A DNA stretch of 64,000 nt from contig JADJJL010000001.1 of NCBI GenBank assembly GCA_016710265.1, positions 930,001 through 994,000 of the forward strand. Reading direction: 5' to 3'. This document shows, piece after piece, positions 18,599 to 27,686 of the stretch. Under the pieces are notes generated by a model that was not told where the DNA came from, searched no databases, and saw only the letters and a list, made by a program, of their open reading frames with translations. Positions within the stretch are counted from its first letter, which is position 1; every line of letters begins with the position of its first letter. Source of the DNA: Saprospiraceae bacterium (GTDB lineage: Bacteria; Bacteroidota; Bacteroidia; Chitinophagales; Saprospiraceae). A program made the position numbers and the translations under genes.

Positions 18599-20092
18599 AT
18601 GTTAGCAGAATTTATTCTCAAAGAAGGATTGATCAGTTTAAAAGAAATCATTCAGGTCTGGACCCATCGTTCTCGATTGATTTTGTCTGATGAAATTTGT
18701 CAGAAAGTTTTATCCGGCAGAAATAGCCTGGATCAGATGATGTCAAAAAACGACCTGGCCATTTATGGAGTCAACACTGGTTTTGGTTCATTGTGTAATC
18801 AAGTGATTCCTGACAAAGATTTGGACCAACTTCAAGTCAATTTGGTCAAATCCCATGCCTGTGGAACCGGCGAACCCATTTCAAAAGATTTGACAAGATT
18901 GGTCATGCTCTTGAAAATAATTTCTTTGTCCAAAGGAAATTCTGCAATCCGGTTGAGCACTTTGGAATTTCTTGTTAAAATGTACAATGAAGATATAATT
19001 CCGGTGATTCCTCGATTTGGGTCACTCGGTGCTTCCGGAGATCTGGCTCCTTTGGCACATTTAAGTTTGCCGTTTATTGGTAAAGGAAAAATATGGGATG
19101 ATGAAAAAATCAGAGAAGCAAGTTTAATGTTTCGTGATCAAAATATCAACCCTTGTGGATTGAAAGCGAAAGAGGGATTGGCTTTATTAAATGGAACACA
19201 ATATTCACTTGCCCTTTTACTTTCCTCACTCCATAAATCAGAAAATTTGATGACGCAATTGGATTTGATTGCATCACTTTCGATGGAAGCGTTTAATTGT
19301 TCTACAGATTTTTTACACGAAGAAATTCATCTTCTCAGAAATCAAAAAGGTCAAATATTAACTGCTGAAAAAATAAGAAACATCCTTCATTCAGGAGAGC
19401 TGGCATCAAGAATCAAACAATCCGTGCAAGATCCTTATAGTTTCAGATGCATACCGCAAGTGCATGGAGCGACCAGAGATTCTTTGGCTTACATCCATGA
19501 AATCACAGAGCGAGAAGTCAATGCAGTCACTGACAATCCATTGCTTTTGTCGGATGGGGAAATTTTATCGGGTGGTAATTTTCATGCGCAACCGCTTGCA
19601 CTTTGCGCAGATTATTTATCCATCGCGATGGCAGAAATGGGCAGTATTTCGGAGCGAAGAATTTACCAATTAATCAACGGAAGCAGAGGCTTACCCGACT
19701 TTTTAACCTCAGCACCTGGATTGAATTCAGGATATATGATTGTGCAATATTCTGCTGCTGCTTTGGTCAGCATCAACAAACAATTGGCCAGTCCATCCAG
19801 TGTTGATTCTATTGTCACGAGTAAAGGACAGGAAGACCATGTAAGCATGGCTGCCAACGCTGGTTTAAAATGTGTAGATCTAGTGCAAAATGTCACACAA
19901 ATTTTGGCGATGGAGTGGATGACAGCGACGAGGGCCTGGCATTTTAGAGCAGATTGGAAATTGCCTTCGCAGTTGCAAACTTTAGTTGATTTATATTTAA
20001 ACGAAATTCCCTTTATCGATGAAGATCATATTCCATCTGATCAATTTAAATCTACGATTGATTTCTTGCAGAGGGAGATGGGGTTAAGTTGA
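18599..20092 (+). CDS. hutH: histidine ammonia-lyase
   Basis: 497 residues from the ATG at 18599, preferred over 18575 because a TATCTTTG promoter box overlaps the longer start. It deaminates histidine to urocanate, the first step of histidine breakdown. The Ala145-Ser146-Gly147 triad in FGSLGASGDLAPLAH forms the MIO cofactor by autocyclisation. GVNTGFGSLCNQ, VHGATRDSLAYIHE and TDNPLLL are further family motifs. No hutU, hutI or hutG follows, so it is not in a hut operon here; an aromatic ammonia-lyase or aminomutase specificity is possible but less likely. The active-site region is intact. Confidence 0.9.
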   Translation: MLAEFILKEGLISLKEIIQVWTHRSRLILSDEICQKVLSGRNSLDQMMSKNDLAIYGVNTGFGSLCNQVIPDKDLDQLQVNLVKSHACGTGEPISKDLTRLVMLLKIISLSKGNSAIRLSTLEFLVKMYNEDIIPVIPRFGSLGASGDLAPLAHLSLPFIGKGKIWDDEKIREASLMFRDQNINPCGLKAKEGLALLNGTQYSLALLLSSLHKSENLMTQLDLIASLSMEAFNCSTDFLHEEIHLLRNQKGQILTAEKIRNILHSGELASRIKQSVQDPYSFRCIPQVHGATRDSLAYIHEITEREVNAVTDNPLLLSDGEILSGGNFHAQPLALCADYLSIAMAEMGSISERRIYQLINGSRGLPDFLTSAPGLNSGYMIVQYSAAALVSINKQLASPSSVDSIVTSKGQEDHVSMAANAGLKCVDLVQNVTQILAMEWMTATRAWHFRADWKLPSQLQTLVDLYLNEIPFIDEDHIPSDQFKSTIDFLQREMGLS

Positions 20093-20166
20093 TTCTTACC
20101 TTATTTGTTTTTTAATTTCTTATCAAGGCAATTGAAAACTGAAATTAGTTTTGATCAAATTCTTTG

Positions 20167-20200
20167 CTTACTTTCTTTTAACCACGCAAAAGAAAGTAAG
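20167..20200. terminator. 13-bp perfect inverted repeat after hutH
   Basis: CTTACTTTCTTTT (20167-20179) pairs perfectly with AAAAGAAAGTAAG (20188-20200) around an 8-nt loop. Similar TTTCTTTTG...AAAAGAAAG elements occur widely between genes in many bacteria. It lies 74 nt after the hutH stop and may act as a transcript end or a mobile intergenic repeat. Confidence 0.5.
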
Positions 20201-20286
20201 AAACCCAAAGACGAAACGTAAATTCCTATGAAAGCTTCCTGTAATAATCAAATACTTAAGCTCTCAAAAAAATAACAATTAAAAGA

Positions 20287-20294
20287 TACTTTTG
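20287..20294 (+). promoter_or_regulatory. -7 promoter box directly before the PagL-like gene (near-leaderless)
   Basis: TACTTTTG, five bases, then the ATG at 20300. The spacing is identical to that at hutH (18586) and at the Kelch-like gene (23488). Confidence 0.5.
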
Positions 20295-20299
20295 TGCCA

Positions 20300-21418
20300 A
20301 TGATCCGAATCATCCTCCTTTTAATATTAGCCGCGTTATTGCCACAATCAGCAAATTCCCAAATAGCAGGAAATGGATCAATCCAATTGGTCCATCTCCG
20401 ACCCCACACCCAAAGCTTCCTATTTGAACCAAAAGGAATTGGCGTTTGGCTCCAGGCAGGATTGGAACATCAAACATTGGGTGATCGCAACTGGCATGCC
20501 TGTTACGGTCTTCCAAGATTTGGAATTCGATTGAATGCAAATTATTTAGGTGAACCTTACGAACAATTGGGTTGGGCGGCGAGCCTAGTACCCTATGTTG
20601 ATTTTGGACTCAAAAGTTTTAAAAAATCTGCTTTACGGTTTGTGCTTGGATTTGGCGCGAGCTATCATTCCAAAATTTACGATCCAATCTATAATCCATT
20701 GCAAACCACCATCAGTTTGAGAGTCAACAACCAGGTCTCTTTTCAGATCAGGTATGAAAAGCATTTTCAAAAATTGGGAATATTATATGGTGGATTATGC
20801 ATGGATCATATTTCAAATGGTGGATACCAACTTCCCAATCTTGGATTAAATTATTTGGGTGTGAATCTGGGATGGCGATCTGGATTTTCAAAAACTCTAG
20901 TCGCAAGCGAAGCAATAAAATTGCAAACGGATTATTCCAGATGGAGCTTTGGAATAAGCACCGGATTGGCCTACCGCGAATTCAAATTGATCGGTGGACC
21001 AAAATTCCCTGTAAAAATTTTATCGCTAGATGGAGGCTACCATTATCATCCCTATAAATTAATTCGTTTTGGTATTGAAGGCGAACACCATCGACTAGCC
21101 TCTTATTTTGCATCACATACAGAGATCAAGCCGGACATCCACTCTTCTTGGGCTTTGGGCACTAGGCTACAGTTTTTTGTTGGGCATGAATGGTTGGTTG
21201 GGAATCTTGGTTTGGAAGCAAGATTGGGTTATCAGATTTTGCAATCTAGTCTATTGAGCAATGTACCCTTATTCTCTAGACTCAGCCTTCAATACTATCT
21301 AAAAATACCACGAACAAAACAACTTTGGATTGCTCCGGGCTTTGCACTTAAATCGCATTACGCTACCGCAGAATATATGAGCGCGTTTGTGACGCTTAGG
21401 TATTGGAAGAAAAATTAA
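20300..21418 (+). CDS. PagL-like acyloxyacyl hydrolase / lipid A 3-O-deacylase family outer-membrane protein
   Basis: 372 residues with a signal peptide ending near SANSQ. The segment MDHISNGGYQLPNLG carries the HxSN pattern (H170, S172) of the PagL catalytic dyad, followed by the typical N-x-G-x-N-x-x-G-x-N spacing. The rest alternates polar and aromatic residues as in a beta-barrel. PagL-type enzymes remove ester-linked acyl chains from lipid A in the outer membrane. At 372 residues it is about twice the size of enterobacterial PagL, as is usual for Bacteroidota members, so the lipid A activity is inferred from the motif only. The ATG at 20300 was chosen over a GTG two codons upstream because the promoter box overlaps that GTG. 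Confidence 0.72.
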   Translation: MIRIILLLILAALLPQSANSQIAGNGSIQLVHLRPHTQSFLFEPKGIGVWLQAGLEHQTLGDRNWHACYGLPRFGIRLNANYLGEPYEQLGWAASLVPYVDFGLKSFKKSALRFVLGFGASYHSKIYDPIYNPLQTTISLRVNNQVSFQIRYEKHFQKLGILYGGLCMDHISNGGYQLPNLGLNYLGVNLGWRSGFSKTLVASEAIKLQTDYSRWSFGISTGLAYREFKLIGGPKFPVKILSLDGGYHYHPYKLIRFGIEGEHHRLASYFASHTEIKPDIHSSWALGTRLQFFVGHEWLVGNLGLEARLGYQILQSSLLSNVPLFSRLSLQYYLKIPRTKQLWIAPGFALKSHYATAEYMSAFVTLRYWKKN

Positions 21419-21462
21419 AAAAATAAGTTGAAAAAACATAAACCTGAAAAATGATTCTATAG

Positions 21463-21711
21463 GCTATACTTATAAGTAAAATTTATAGCCTATTTCCTAT
21501 CACACTTAAGGTAAATTTAAATATCAGCTCAACTGAATGGGAGATTGAATGAATAAAAGTATTAGATCTAACTGGAAGATTAATTCTCGAACAAAGCACT
21601 CTATCTGATACTTTTACACTTGATTTAGAAATATTAAAAAGCGGCTTATATTTTATTAAAATTCTGGGAAAGAATAAAATTTATTATAATTTCACGGTTA
21701 TTAAAAAATAA
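21463..21711 (+). pseudogene. remnant of a T9SS-sorted protein (C-terminal sorting domain only)
   Basis: In one frame, about 80 codons read as a T9SS type A sorting domain: IYSLFPITLK, IKVLDLTGRLILEQS, ILKSGLYFIKILGKNKIYY and FTVIKK, ending in TAA at 21709-21711. An in-frame TGA sits at 21550-21552, and the frame is closed upstream by a stop at 21460, so only the tail survives. It aligns almost residue for residue with the C-terminus of the intact gene at 27687-28838 (IKVIDLTGRIIIEQS, ILKSGLYFIKILSKDRIYQ). As with that gene, an outer-membrane barrel gene follows about 20 nt later. Confidence 0.8.
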
Positions 21712-21731
21712 AACAACTGGATTTAAGTCTT

Positions 21732-22403
21732 ATGCTAAAAACACTGATCTTTTTATCAATTTATATTTTAAATTATTCAAGCATTTTTAGCCAACAAATT
21801 GGTATTTCGGCTGCTTTTTGTACCAATCAATATTTTGATTTAAAAAAGGACGATGGTCATTTTCTCACGCAATACAAAATGGGTGATGGATTCGGAATTC
21901 AGTTAAATTTAGAAAATTCCAATATAAATGCTCATCCATTGAGCGTATCCTTTAATTTGACTAAATACGATGGCCAAATAATGACCAGAGATGGTGGTCG
22001 GGCTGGTTCGAATAACACTCGGGCAGATGTAACAAAGTACATTGTGGGACTCAGTATTTTTCTCATCAATGTAAAAATGCTCGATGAACTTGAACTAAAT
22101 TTTGGGGTTAATTTTAACTATTTACTGTTCTATAATATGGCTGGGGAACAATTATTTCAATTAGGAGGTAGACCGGACCGAAAATATAATTTGGCCGAAC
22201 GTACGGTTGATATTCTTCAAGAATTCAATATTGGATTGCAAAGTCGGATAGGATACAATATCAGAGTTTATAAAAATTGGTACCTGGTCCCGGAATACAA
22301 TTTCTACCTAGGAATGACCAATGAATTCAATCATATCGAATCCTTTGTCAAATCGTACAGACAGTTTTTTTTGCTTGGCTTGATGAAAAGATTTTCCAAC
22401 TAA
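21732..22403 (+). CDS. outer-membrane beta-barrel protein, paralogue of the barrel at 28861
   Basis: 223 residues with a signal peptide (about 1-20, ending IFSQ). Alternating hydrophobic strands end in an aromatic-rich C-terminus (QFFLLGLMKRF), consistent with an outer-membrane beta-barrel. Function is not recognised. It is clearly paralogous to the frameshifted protein at 28861-29525: both contain GHF-T-YK, KYDG-IMTRDGG-AG and YLVPEYNFY-G-TNEF. It lies 20 nt behind the T9SS tail remnant, the same arrangement as the other copy. Confidence 0.75.
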   Translation: MLKTLIFLSIYILNYSSIFSQQIGISAAFCTNQYFDLKKDDGHFLTQYKMGDGFGIQLNLENSNINAHPLSVSFNLTKYDGQIMTRDGGRAGSNNTRADVTKYIVGLSIFLINVKMLDELELNFGVNFNYLLFYNMAGEQLFQLGGRPDRKYNLAERTVDILQEFNIGLQSRIGYNIRVYKNWYLVPEYNFYLGMTNEFNHIESFVKSYRQFFLLGLMKRFSN

Positions 22404-22498
22404 TAAATTAAAGCCTATCGCTATCATTGGTAAATTTTTTTTTCTTTCATTTTATTCAAAAATCTTACCTTTCTTTTTTTTACTAAAACCTGCAAATT

Positions 22499-22879
22499 AT
22501 GAAAAATCTAATGTTGTTATTGGTTCTACTTTTAACCTTCTCCTGTACTTCACAAAATTCCAAAGCCAAAATGACCCTCGACGGTCGCAAATTCAAAATC
22601 GAAACATACACCGGTGGAAAACTCGAAGGTTCTGAAAACATGATGTTCAAAAACGGGCAAGTCGAAAATGACGTTTGCATGCAATGGGGTTTCGGAACTG
22701 CCGCCTATACTTTTGATGAAGCCGGCAACTTTAAATTCAGTCTTACCAGCGAAAAAGAAGGCAAAATGGACTGGGAAGGCCAGGTAAGTGGCTTTTCTAT
22801 CAGCGGAAAATATGTCTGGATAAAAGCCGGACAGGATGATATTCAATACACTTTTAAGGGGGAGGAAGCTACAAATTAG
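22499..22879 (+). CDS. small lipoprotein of unknown function
   Basis: 126 residues. The lipobox LTFSC puts a lipidated cysteine at residue 16, so the product is anchored in the periplasm or outer membrane. The mature part (LDGRKFKIETYTGG; AAYTFDEAGNFKFSL; DWEGQVSGFSISGKY) reads as a small beta-rich domain, loosely like META/HslJ or lipocalin-type proteins, but the family is not recognised. A near-match to the -7 box (TACCTTTC) lies about 25 nt upstream. Confidence 0.7.
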   Translation: MKNLMLLLVLLLTFSCTSQNSKAKMTLDGRKFKIETYTGGKLEGSENMMFKNGQVENDVCMQWGFGTAAYTFDEAGNFKFSLTSEKEGKMDWEGQVSGFSISGKYVWIKAGQDDIQYTFKGEEATN

Positions 22880-22920
22880 TAATGGTTAATGGTTAATGGT
22901 TAATGGTTAATGGTTAATTG
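22880..22920. repeat. 7-bp tandem repeat (TAATGGT) x5-6
   Basis: Five exact TAATGGT units run from 22880 to 22914 and a partial sixth (TAATTG) follows, starting directly after the lipoprotein stop. A decayed version of the same pattern follows the extradiol dioxygenase gene at about 31665. Confidence 0.9.
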
Positions 22921-23487
22921 CTTTTTACTGAACGGCTGAGAACTTGTACTGAGCTTGTCGAAGTATAACGGAGCATGAAATGCTGATTAATGTAGGAATC
23001 AATTTTAGAAACACTGTGGGGACGTTGCATGCAACGTCCCCACTTCTGACATCCCCACCTGATTCAATTATCCCACCTGCTTGCACTGCTCTCACTAATT
23101 ATTAAAACTTCCAAAAAAAACTCCTTAAAATTTAAGCGGAGAGAGAGTATGCTTTTACTCACCCTATACCTAGCGGCGCAATAAATTCTACCTGCCACAA
23201 ACCAACAATCGTTGCTTCACACCCAACAGAGTTGTCAAGGGTACGCGGCAATTACTATCTCTTAATGATGTATTTCAGAACAATAATCCATTAATGGATC
23301 AAAAAGAAAAGCGATTAATTCAGTGGAAGTAATCTGATTTTATAAAAGAATATAATGCAATCCTATTTTTTCTTAGATTGGAGTTTTGGAATAGCCGAAT
23401 ATTATTGACTCTCTAAGTATAATAATCTATTTAAAATTGTATAAACTATGATGTTAAGAGAATGAAAGAAATAATAACAATTTTATA
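22921..23487. other. intergenic region upstream of the Kelch-like gene
   Basis: No gene is evident. It contains TACTGAGCTTGTCGAAGTA (22947-22965), a sequence seen as a dispersed intergenic element in many Bacteroidota. It also holds the 28-bp palindrome listed separately and AT-rich sequence without open frames. Confidence 0.6.
23016..23043. repeat. 28-bp perfect palindrome (GTGGGGACGTTGCA / TGCAACGTCCCCAC)
   Basis: The two 14-nt halves are exact reverse complements with no loop. A second, diverged copy lies at 31905-31932. It is probably a dispersed palindromic intergenic element that can form a strong RNA hairpin. Confidence 0.9.
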
Positions 23488-23495
23488 TAACTTTG
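23488..23495 (+). promoter_or_regulatory. -7 promoter box directly before the Kelch-like gene (near-leaderless)
   Basis: TAACTTTG, five bases (CAGTT), then the ATG at 23501. This favours the start at 23501 over the in-frame ATG at 23462. Confidence 0.5.
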
Positions 23496-23500
23496 CAGTT

Positions 23501-26500
23501 ATGAAGAATTTAAATATTTATAAAATAATATTGATCACTTTCATTATTTGCTTTTCATTTATACATTTATATTCGCAAACTTGGCAAAATATTGGTGGTA
23601 ATCAATCTTATTCCCCAGGATCTCGTGGATATTACGAAAAACTTAACGAATATTCACCGAAAAATTGCCCATCGCTGATCAATCATAATTATATTAGTTG
23701 GAATGTGAATAACGACTCAATATTTGTTTTAGAGAGCTTTACCAATTCCGATGTAACAAAGAACTTCCTATTTGTAGATGTTCGATTTTGGGTTTTCAAT
23801 ACGCAAAGCATGCAATGGAAATGTATAACAGATCGAAACAATGCTGCATATGATGGAGGCATTAAAGGTGTCCCTACAGCTAATAATTTTCCCGGGCCAA
23901 GAGTAAAAGCAGCGACTTGGGTAGACAATGAAAACAATCTTTGGCTTTATAGTGGTAAAGAAAATCAATTTAGTGGAGAGTTTTATTATTGTGATTTATG
24001 GAAATATATTCCTAAAACCAACCTATGGGTTTGGGTTAGCGGAGAATTACAAAAATTGAAACTAGCCTCAGGCCCAAAAACTTATAATTCCACAGGAAAT
24101 TATGAATCTCTTGGTGTTCCATCCAAAACTGCATTTCCATCTGATCGAGGCTTTAATGGTCTGCCAAATTCATTTAATGACAATGATGGAAATCTCATCC
24201 TGTATGGAGGTAACAAATCTGATGATATTTGGAGATACAATATTCACACCAATGAATGGACTTGGCTTAAAGGACAAGACCCATATTACGTAAGTGGTAC
24301 AGTTTCTCAATATATTGATAATTCGGGTTCCGCTCCGCAAAGATCTACACCGGGAACCAATAAAAATACAATTGCAATTTGGGTAGATGAATTTAATGAT
24401 TTTTTTTCACTAACCCATGATAATGATATTTGGAAATTTAATCATTTAAGCACCAATTGGGAAAGGATAAAAAAAATACCATATGCTCCATTAACTGATT
24501 TTGAGATTGAAAGTGATAACAGTGTATTTCAGAGATTGGAAAATCCAATGAGTTATAAAATTGGAAATTACATTTATGTATTTGGCGGAGACTTAGGAAA
24601 TTTTAAATTAACAAATAGTTTGTTCAGATTAAATATTAACAATTTCAAATGGACCTGGCTTAGAGGTAATACAAATTTGAATCAAAACAATAGATATGAA
24701 TTAGATAATAATCCGGGTTTTGTAAATGTGAAAAATGAAGAACATAATCTTAATCTTCCATATTCAAGGGAAAATGGGCTACTTTGGAGAGATAAATCTG
24801 ATAATATAGTTCTTGGTTATGGTACTGGTATCTATAAAAATCAATACTATGACATATGGAAATACAACATTAACAGCAATAGGTTTTCCTGGATTGGAGG
24901 GAGGATAAATGAATATCTAAAGGAACCATTTAATAATAATTTTATAGAACAGAAATTAAATAATTTCGATACAGCTACATCTTTTATAGTTAAAATTGAT
25001 TACAACAATCAACTTCCACTTAATCAAATTGCAGTGGGAAATTTTATATATATTTATCAACTCTATATGATTCTTAGAAGAAACATCCAAACAAATATAA
25101 CTGAAGTTGTTAAAAAATTTGTGAACCCAATAGAAGGAGAAGAAGGAGAAATAGGGGATAATATTTATTCGAACAACTTGCGAATTTTAAGCTATAATAT
25201 GGGCAATATATATTTTGTTGACTCTAGAAAATCTATTTTATACGCCCATGACTTGACAACAAATAAGATACAATGTATAAAAAAAGTATCGACTCCTAGT
25301 CATGGTGTCATAAATGTGTTTGCACCTACCAATTTTCCTGAATTTTCTATGAGAACGCAGTTTACAAGTTGGTTTGATGAAAATGGTGACCTACATTTAC
25401 ATGGTGGAAATGGCTATGCTGATACTTGGATTTATAAAAAAGAAATAAATCAATGGGCATGGATAAATGGCTACCGGTCCGCATCTTCAGATCAAGGTAT
25501 AAACTTTCCAAGAGCATTAATAAATCCATGTACTTGGGTTGACAATGATAAGAATCTTTGGCTGTTTGGGGGACACCGTGATGGTTATGGCGGCATTGTA
25601 GGAAAACTTCATTTTAACCAAATGTGGAAGTACAATACGAAAAAAAATGAATGGAAAATCATCAGAGGCGACTTTCGCTTCGCTTTAGGTGATGCTAATA
25701 AATCAGGATTCCCGGGTGAAATTGGATTAATTTCTTACAAGAACTTACCGAGTGCCAGATCCAAATATGGTACTTGGGTTGATAATAACAATAATTTATG
25801 GTTGATCAATGGAAGTCGAAGAAATGTAGCACAACTAGCACCTAACTCTGCTGATATTACTAAGACCATTGAAGATATTTGGATGTTTGAAACGAGGATA
25901 CGCAGGTGGACTCGGGTTTCTGGATTTGATGTCCCTGTTGATCCCGACTCAAGTTCTTATCCTTTTGAATATAACAATGAAAAACCAATAGTAAGACCTT
26001 TTTCTCTTACAAGTAACGATGAGCGAGAAAATGAAAATGCATTTACATTTACATTTGGAGAGAAACTAATTTTAAGCCAGTACAATACAGAAACCTTATG
26101 GTCTTTTGATTACAAACCGTTGACACCAAAATATGTAGTATTTGGAGGAACTGTGCGATATGATGATAACCTAAATGGTTGTAAGGACGATGATTTACCT
26201 TTTCATAATTTAAAAGTAATCAACAATAATAACAATGAATTTACAATGACTGATTATGAGGGGAATTATTTTTTATATGATCAGACACTTAATTGTAACA
26301 TAGTAGCCGAGTTTGCTAAGCCATATTTTATTATCAATCCGCAAGACACGATTCTAAATTTTACTCATTTTGGACAATATATTAATTTAGATTATTGTGT
26401 GCAACCAGACGGATATAAAAATGATGTAAGCATTACACTAGTGCCAACATCGAATGCAATTATTGGATTTAATAGTACATACGAAATTATATTAAAGAAT

Positions 26501-27472
26501 GAAGGAAACCAGACTATTTCCGGTGAAATAAAGCTAAAATTTGATCCATTAAATGCATCTTATATATCATCATTGCCTGATACGATAAAAGCGGATTCAT
26601 TAAATTATATTTGGAAATTTGAAAATCTAAAACCTTTTGAAAAAAAGTCAATTAATCTTATTTTGAAAATAAATAACAGTAAAAAGTTAGGAGATACATT
26701 AAGATTAAATGTTGGAGCAAATACATCCATAACGGATCTAGATATCACAGACAACTTCTTTGAACTTCAACAAATTCTTACTAGTTCTTTCGACCCCAAT
26801 GATAAAACTATTTTAGAGGGCGCACTGTTGCCTTTTATTAAAGTAGGTGACTATGTTACATATTTGATTAGGTTTGAAAATAAAGGGACTGCTCCTGCAA
26901 ATTTTATTATATTAACTGACAGCATAGATACCAACAAATTTGATGAATCTTCTATTATTCCAATATCGTCATCGCATAAATATAGTATTGTTGTAAAGGA
27001 GAATGTAATGGAAATATTATTCGAACAAATCAATCTTGGGTTTCCACCTGATAAAGAAAATCATGGTTATTTTTTATTTAAAATTAAAACTAAATCTGAT
27101 CTAACTTATGGAGATGAAATCAAAAATAAAGCAAGAATTTATTTTGACTATAATGATCCCGTAATTACAAATAATAGTATTGCCATTTTCGAAAGAAAAA
27201 TTACAGACATAAAGAATGAATGGATATCTACTATTTCACCATACTATCCAAATCCGACTTATGGCAAATTGCATATAACAAGTAATAATATAAGTTCAAT
27301 TAAGATTTTTAATAATTCTGGTTTAGAAATTAAATCCTACGATTTGGTTCATAAAAATCAAATCCATGAAATTGATTTAGAAAATGCTCAAAATGGTACA
27401 TATTATATTTTGACCCTTTATGAAAATGGGGAGATACAAACACATAAAGTAATATTAACAAAAAGAAATTAA
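23501..27472 (+). CDS. large T9SS-secreted Kelch-like repeat protein
   Basis: 1323 residues from the ATG at 23501, which starts the signal peptide MKNLNIYKIILITFIICFSF. From about 30 to 870 there are repeated Kelch/galactose-oxidase-like blades: ATWVDNENNLWLYSGK, DLWKYIPKTNLWVWVSG, CTWVDNDKNLWLFGGH, MWKYNTKKNEWKIIRG and GTWVDNNNNLWLINGS. Next come a short carboxypeptidase-regulatory or SdrD-like domain (VFGGTVRYDDNLNGCKDD), a DUF11-like repeat (VGDYVTYLIRFENKGTAPAN) and a C-terminal T9SS sorting domain (YYPNPTYGKLHI to TKRN). It is expected at the cell surface or released; ligand unknown. It is more AT-rich and Asn-rich than the housekeeping genes. Confidence 0.85.
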   Translation: MKNLNIYKIILITFIICFSFIHLYSQTWQNIGGNQSYSPGSRGYYEKLNEYSPKNCPSLINHNYISWNVNNDSIFVLESFTNSDVTKNFLFVDVRFWVFNTQSMQWKCITDRNNAAYDGGIKGVPTANNFPGPRVKAATWVDNENNLWLYSGKENQFSGEFYYCDLWKYIPKTNLWVWVSGELQKLKLASGPKTYNSTGNYESLGVPSKTAFPSDRGFNGLPNSFNDNDGNLILYGGNKSDDIWRYNIHTNEWTWLKGQDPYYVSGTVSQYIDNSGSAPQRSTPGTNKNTIAIWVDEFNDFFSLTHDNDIWKFNHLSTNWERIKKIPYAPLTDFEIESDNSVFQRLENPMSYKIGNYIYVFGGDLGNFKLTNSLFRLNINNFKWTWLRGNTNLNQNNRYELDNNPGFVNVKNEEHNLNLPYSRENGLLWRDKSDNIVLGYGTGIYKNQYYDIWKYNINSNRFSWIGGRINEYLKEPFNNNFIEQKLNNFDTATSFIVKIDYNNQLPLNQIAVGNFIYIYQLYMILRRNIQTNITEVVKKFVNPIEGEEGEIGDNIYSNNLRILSYNMGNIYFVDSRKSILYAHDLTTNKIQCIKKVSTPSHGVINVFAPTNFPEFSMRTQFTSWFDENGDLHLHGGNGYADTWIYKKEINQWAWINGYRSASSDQGINFPRALINPCTWVDNDKNLWLFGGHRDGYGGIVGKLHFNQMWKYNTKKNEWKIIRGDFRFALGDANKSGFPGEIGLISYKNLPSARSKYGTWVDNNNNLWLINGSRRNVAQLAPNSADITKTIEDIWMFETRIRRWTRVSGFDVPVDPDSSSYPFEYNNEKPIVRPFSLTSNDERENENAFTFTFGEKLILSQYNTETLWSFDYKPLTPKYVVFGGTVRYDDNLNGCKDDDLPFHNLKVINNNNNEFTMTDYEGNYFLYDQTLNCNIVAEFAKPYFIINPQDTILNFTHFGQYINLDYCVQPDGYKNDVSITLVPTSNAIIGFNSTYEIILKNEGNQTISGEIKLKFDPLNASYISSLPDTIKADSLNYIWKFENLKPFEKKSINLILKINNSKKLGDTLRLNVGANTSITDLDITDNFFELQQILTSSFDPNDKTILEGALLPFIKVGDYVTYLIRFENKGTAPANFIILTDSIDTNKFDESSIIPISSSHKYSIVVKENVMEILFEQINLGFPPDKENHGYFLFKIKTKSDLTYGDEIKNKARIYFDYNDPVITNNSIAIFERKITDIKNEWISTISPYYPNPTYGKLHITSNNISSIKIFNNSGLEIKSYDLVHKNQIHEIDLENAQNGTYYILTLYENGEIQTHKVILTKRN

Positions 27473-27686
27473 CAACCAAGTTAAAAAAAGTTGGAATCCC
27501 AAAATTCATTGAGCATTCCAAATACGCTTTTTCGCCATAACTAGCTTAATAACAGTTTATAACAACGAATTGCACAAATGGCAAAGCTTTGCTATTTTTG
27601 AAAAATCGCTGATGAATGAAAGTTTTAATTAAATTTGTATGGCCAATGAATGTAGTTGCCAAATGATAGAACTAAAACAAATGAAA

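Noticed and set aside
22880..22920. CRISPR array.
   Set aside because: Seven-base units without spacers; a simple tandem repeat.
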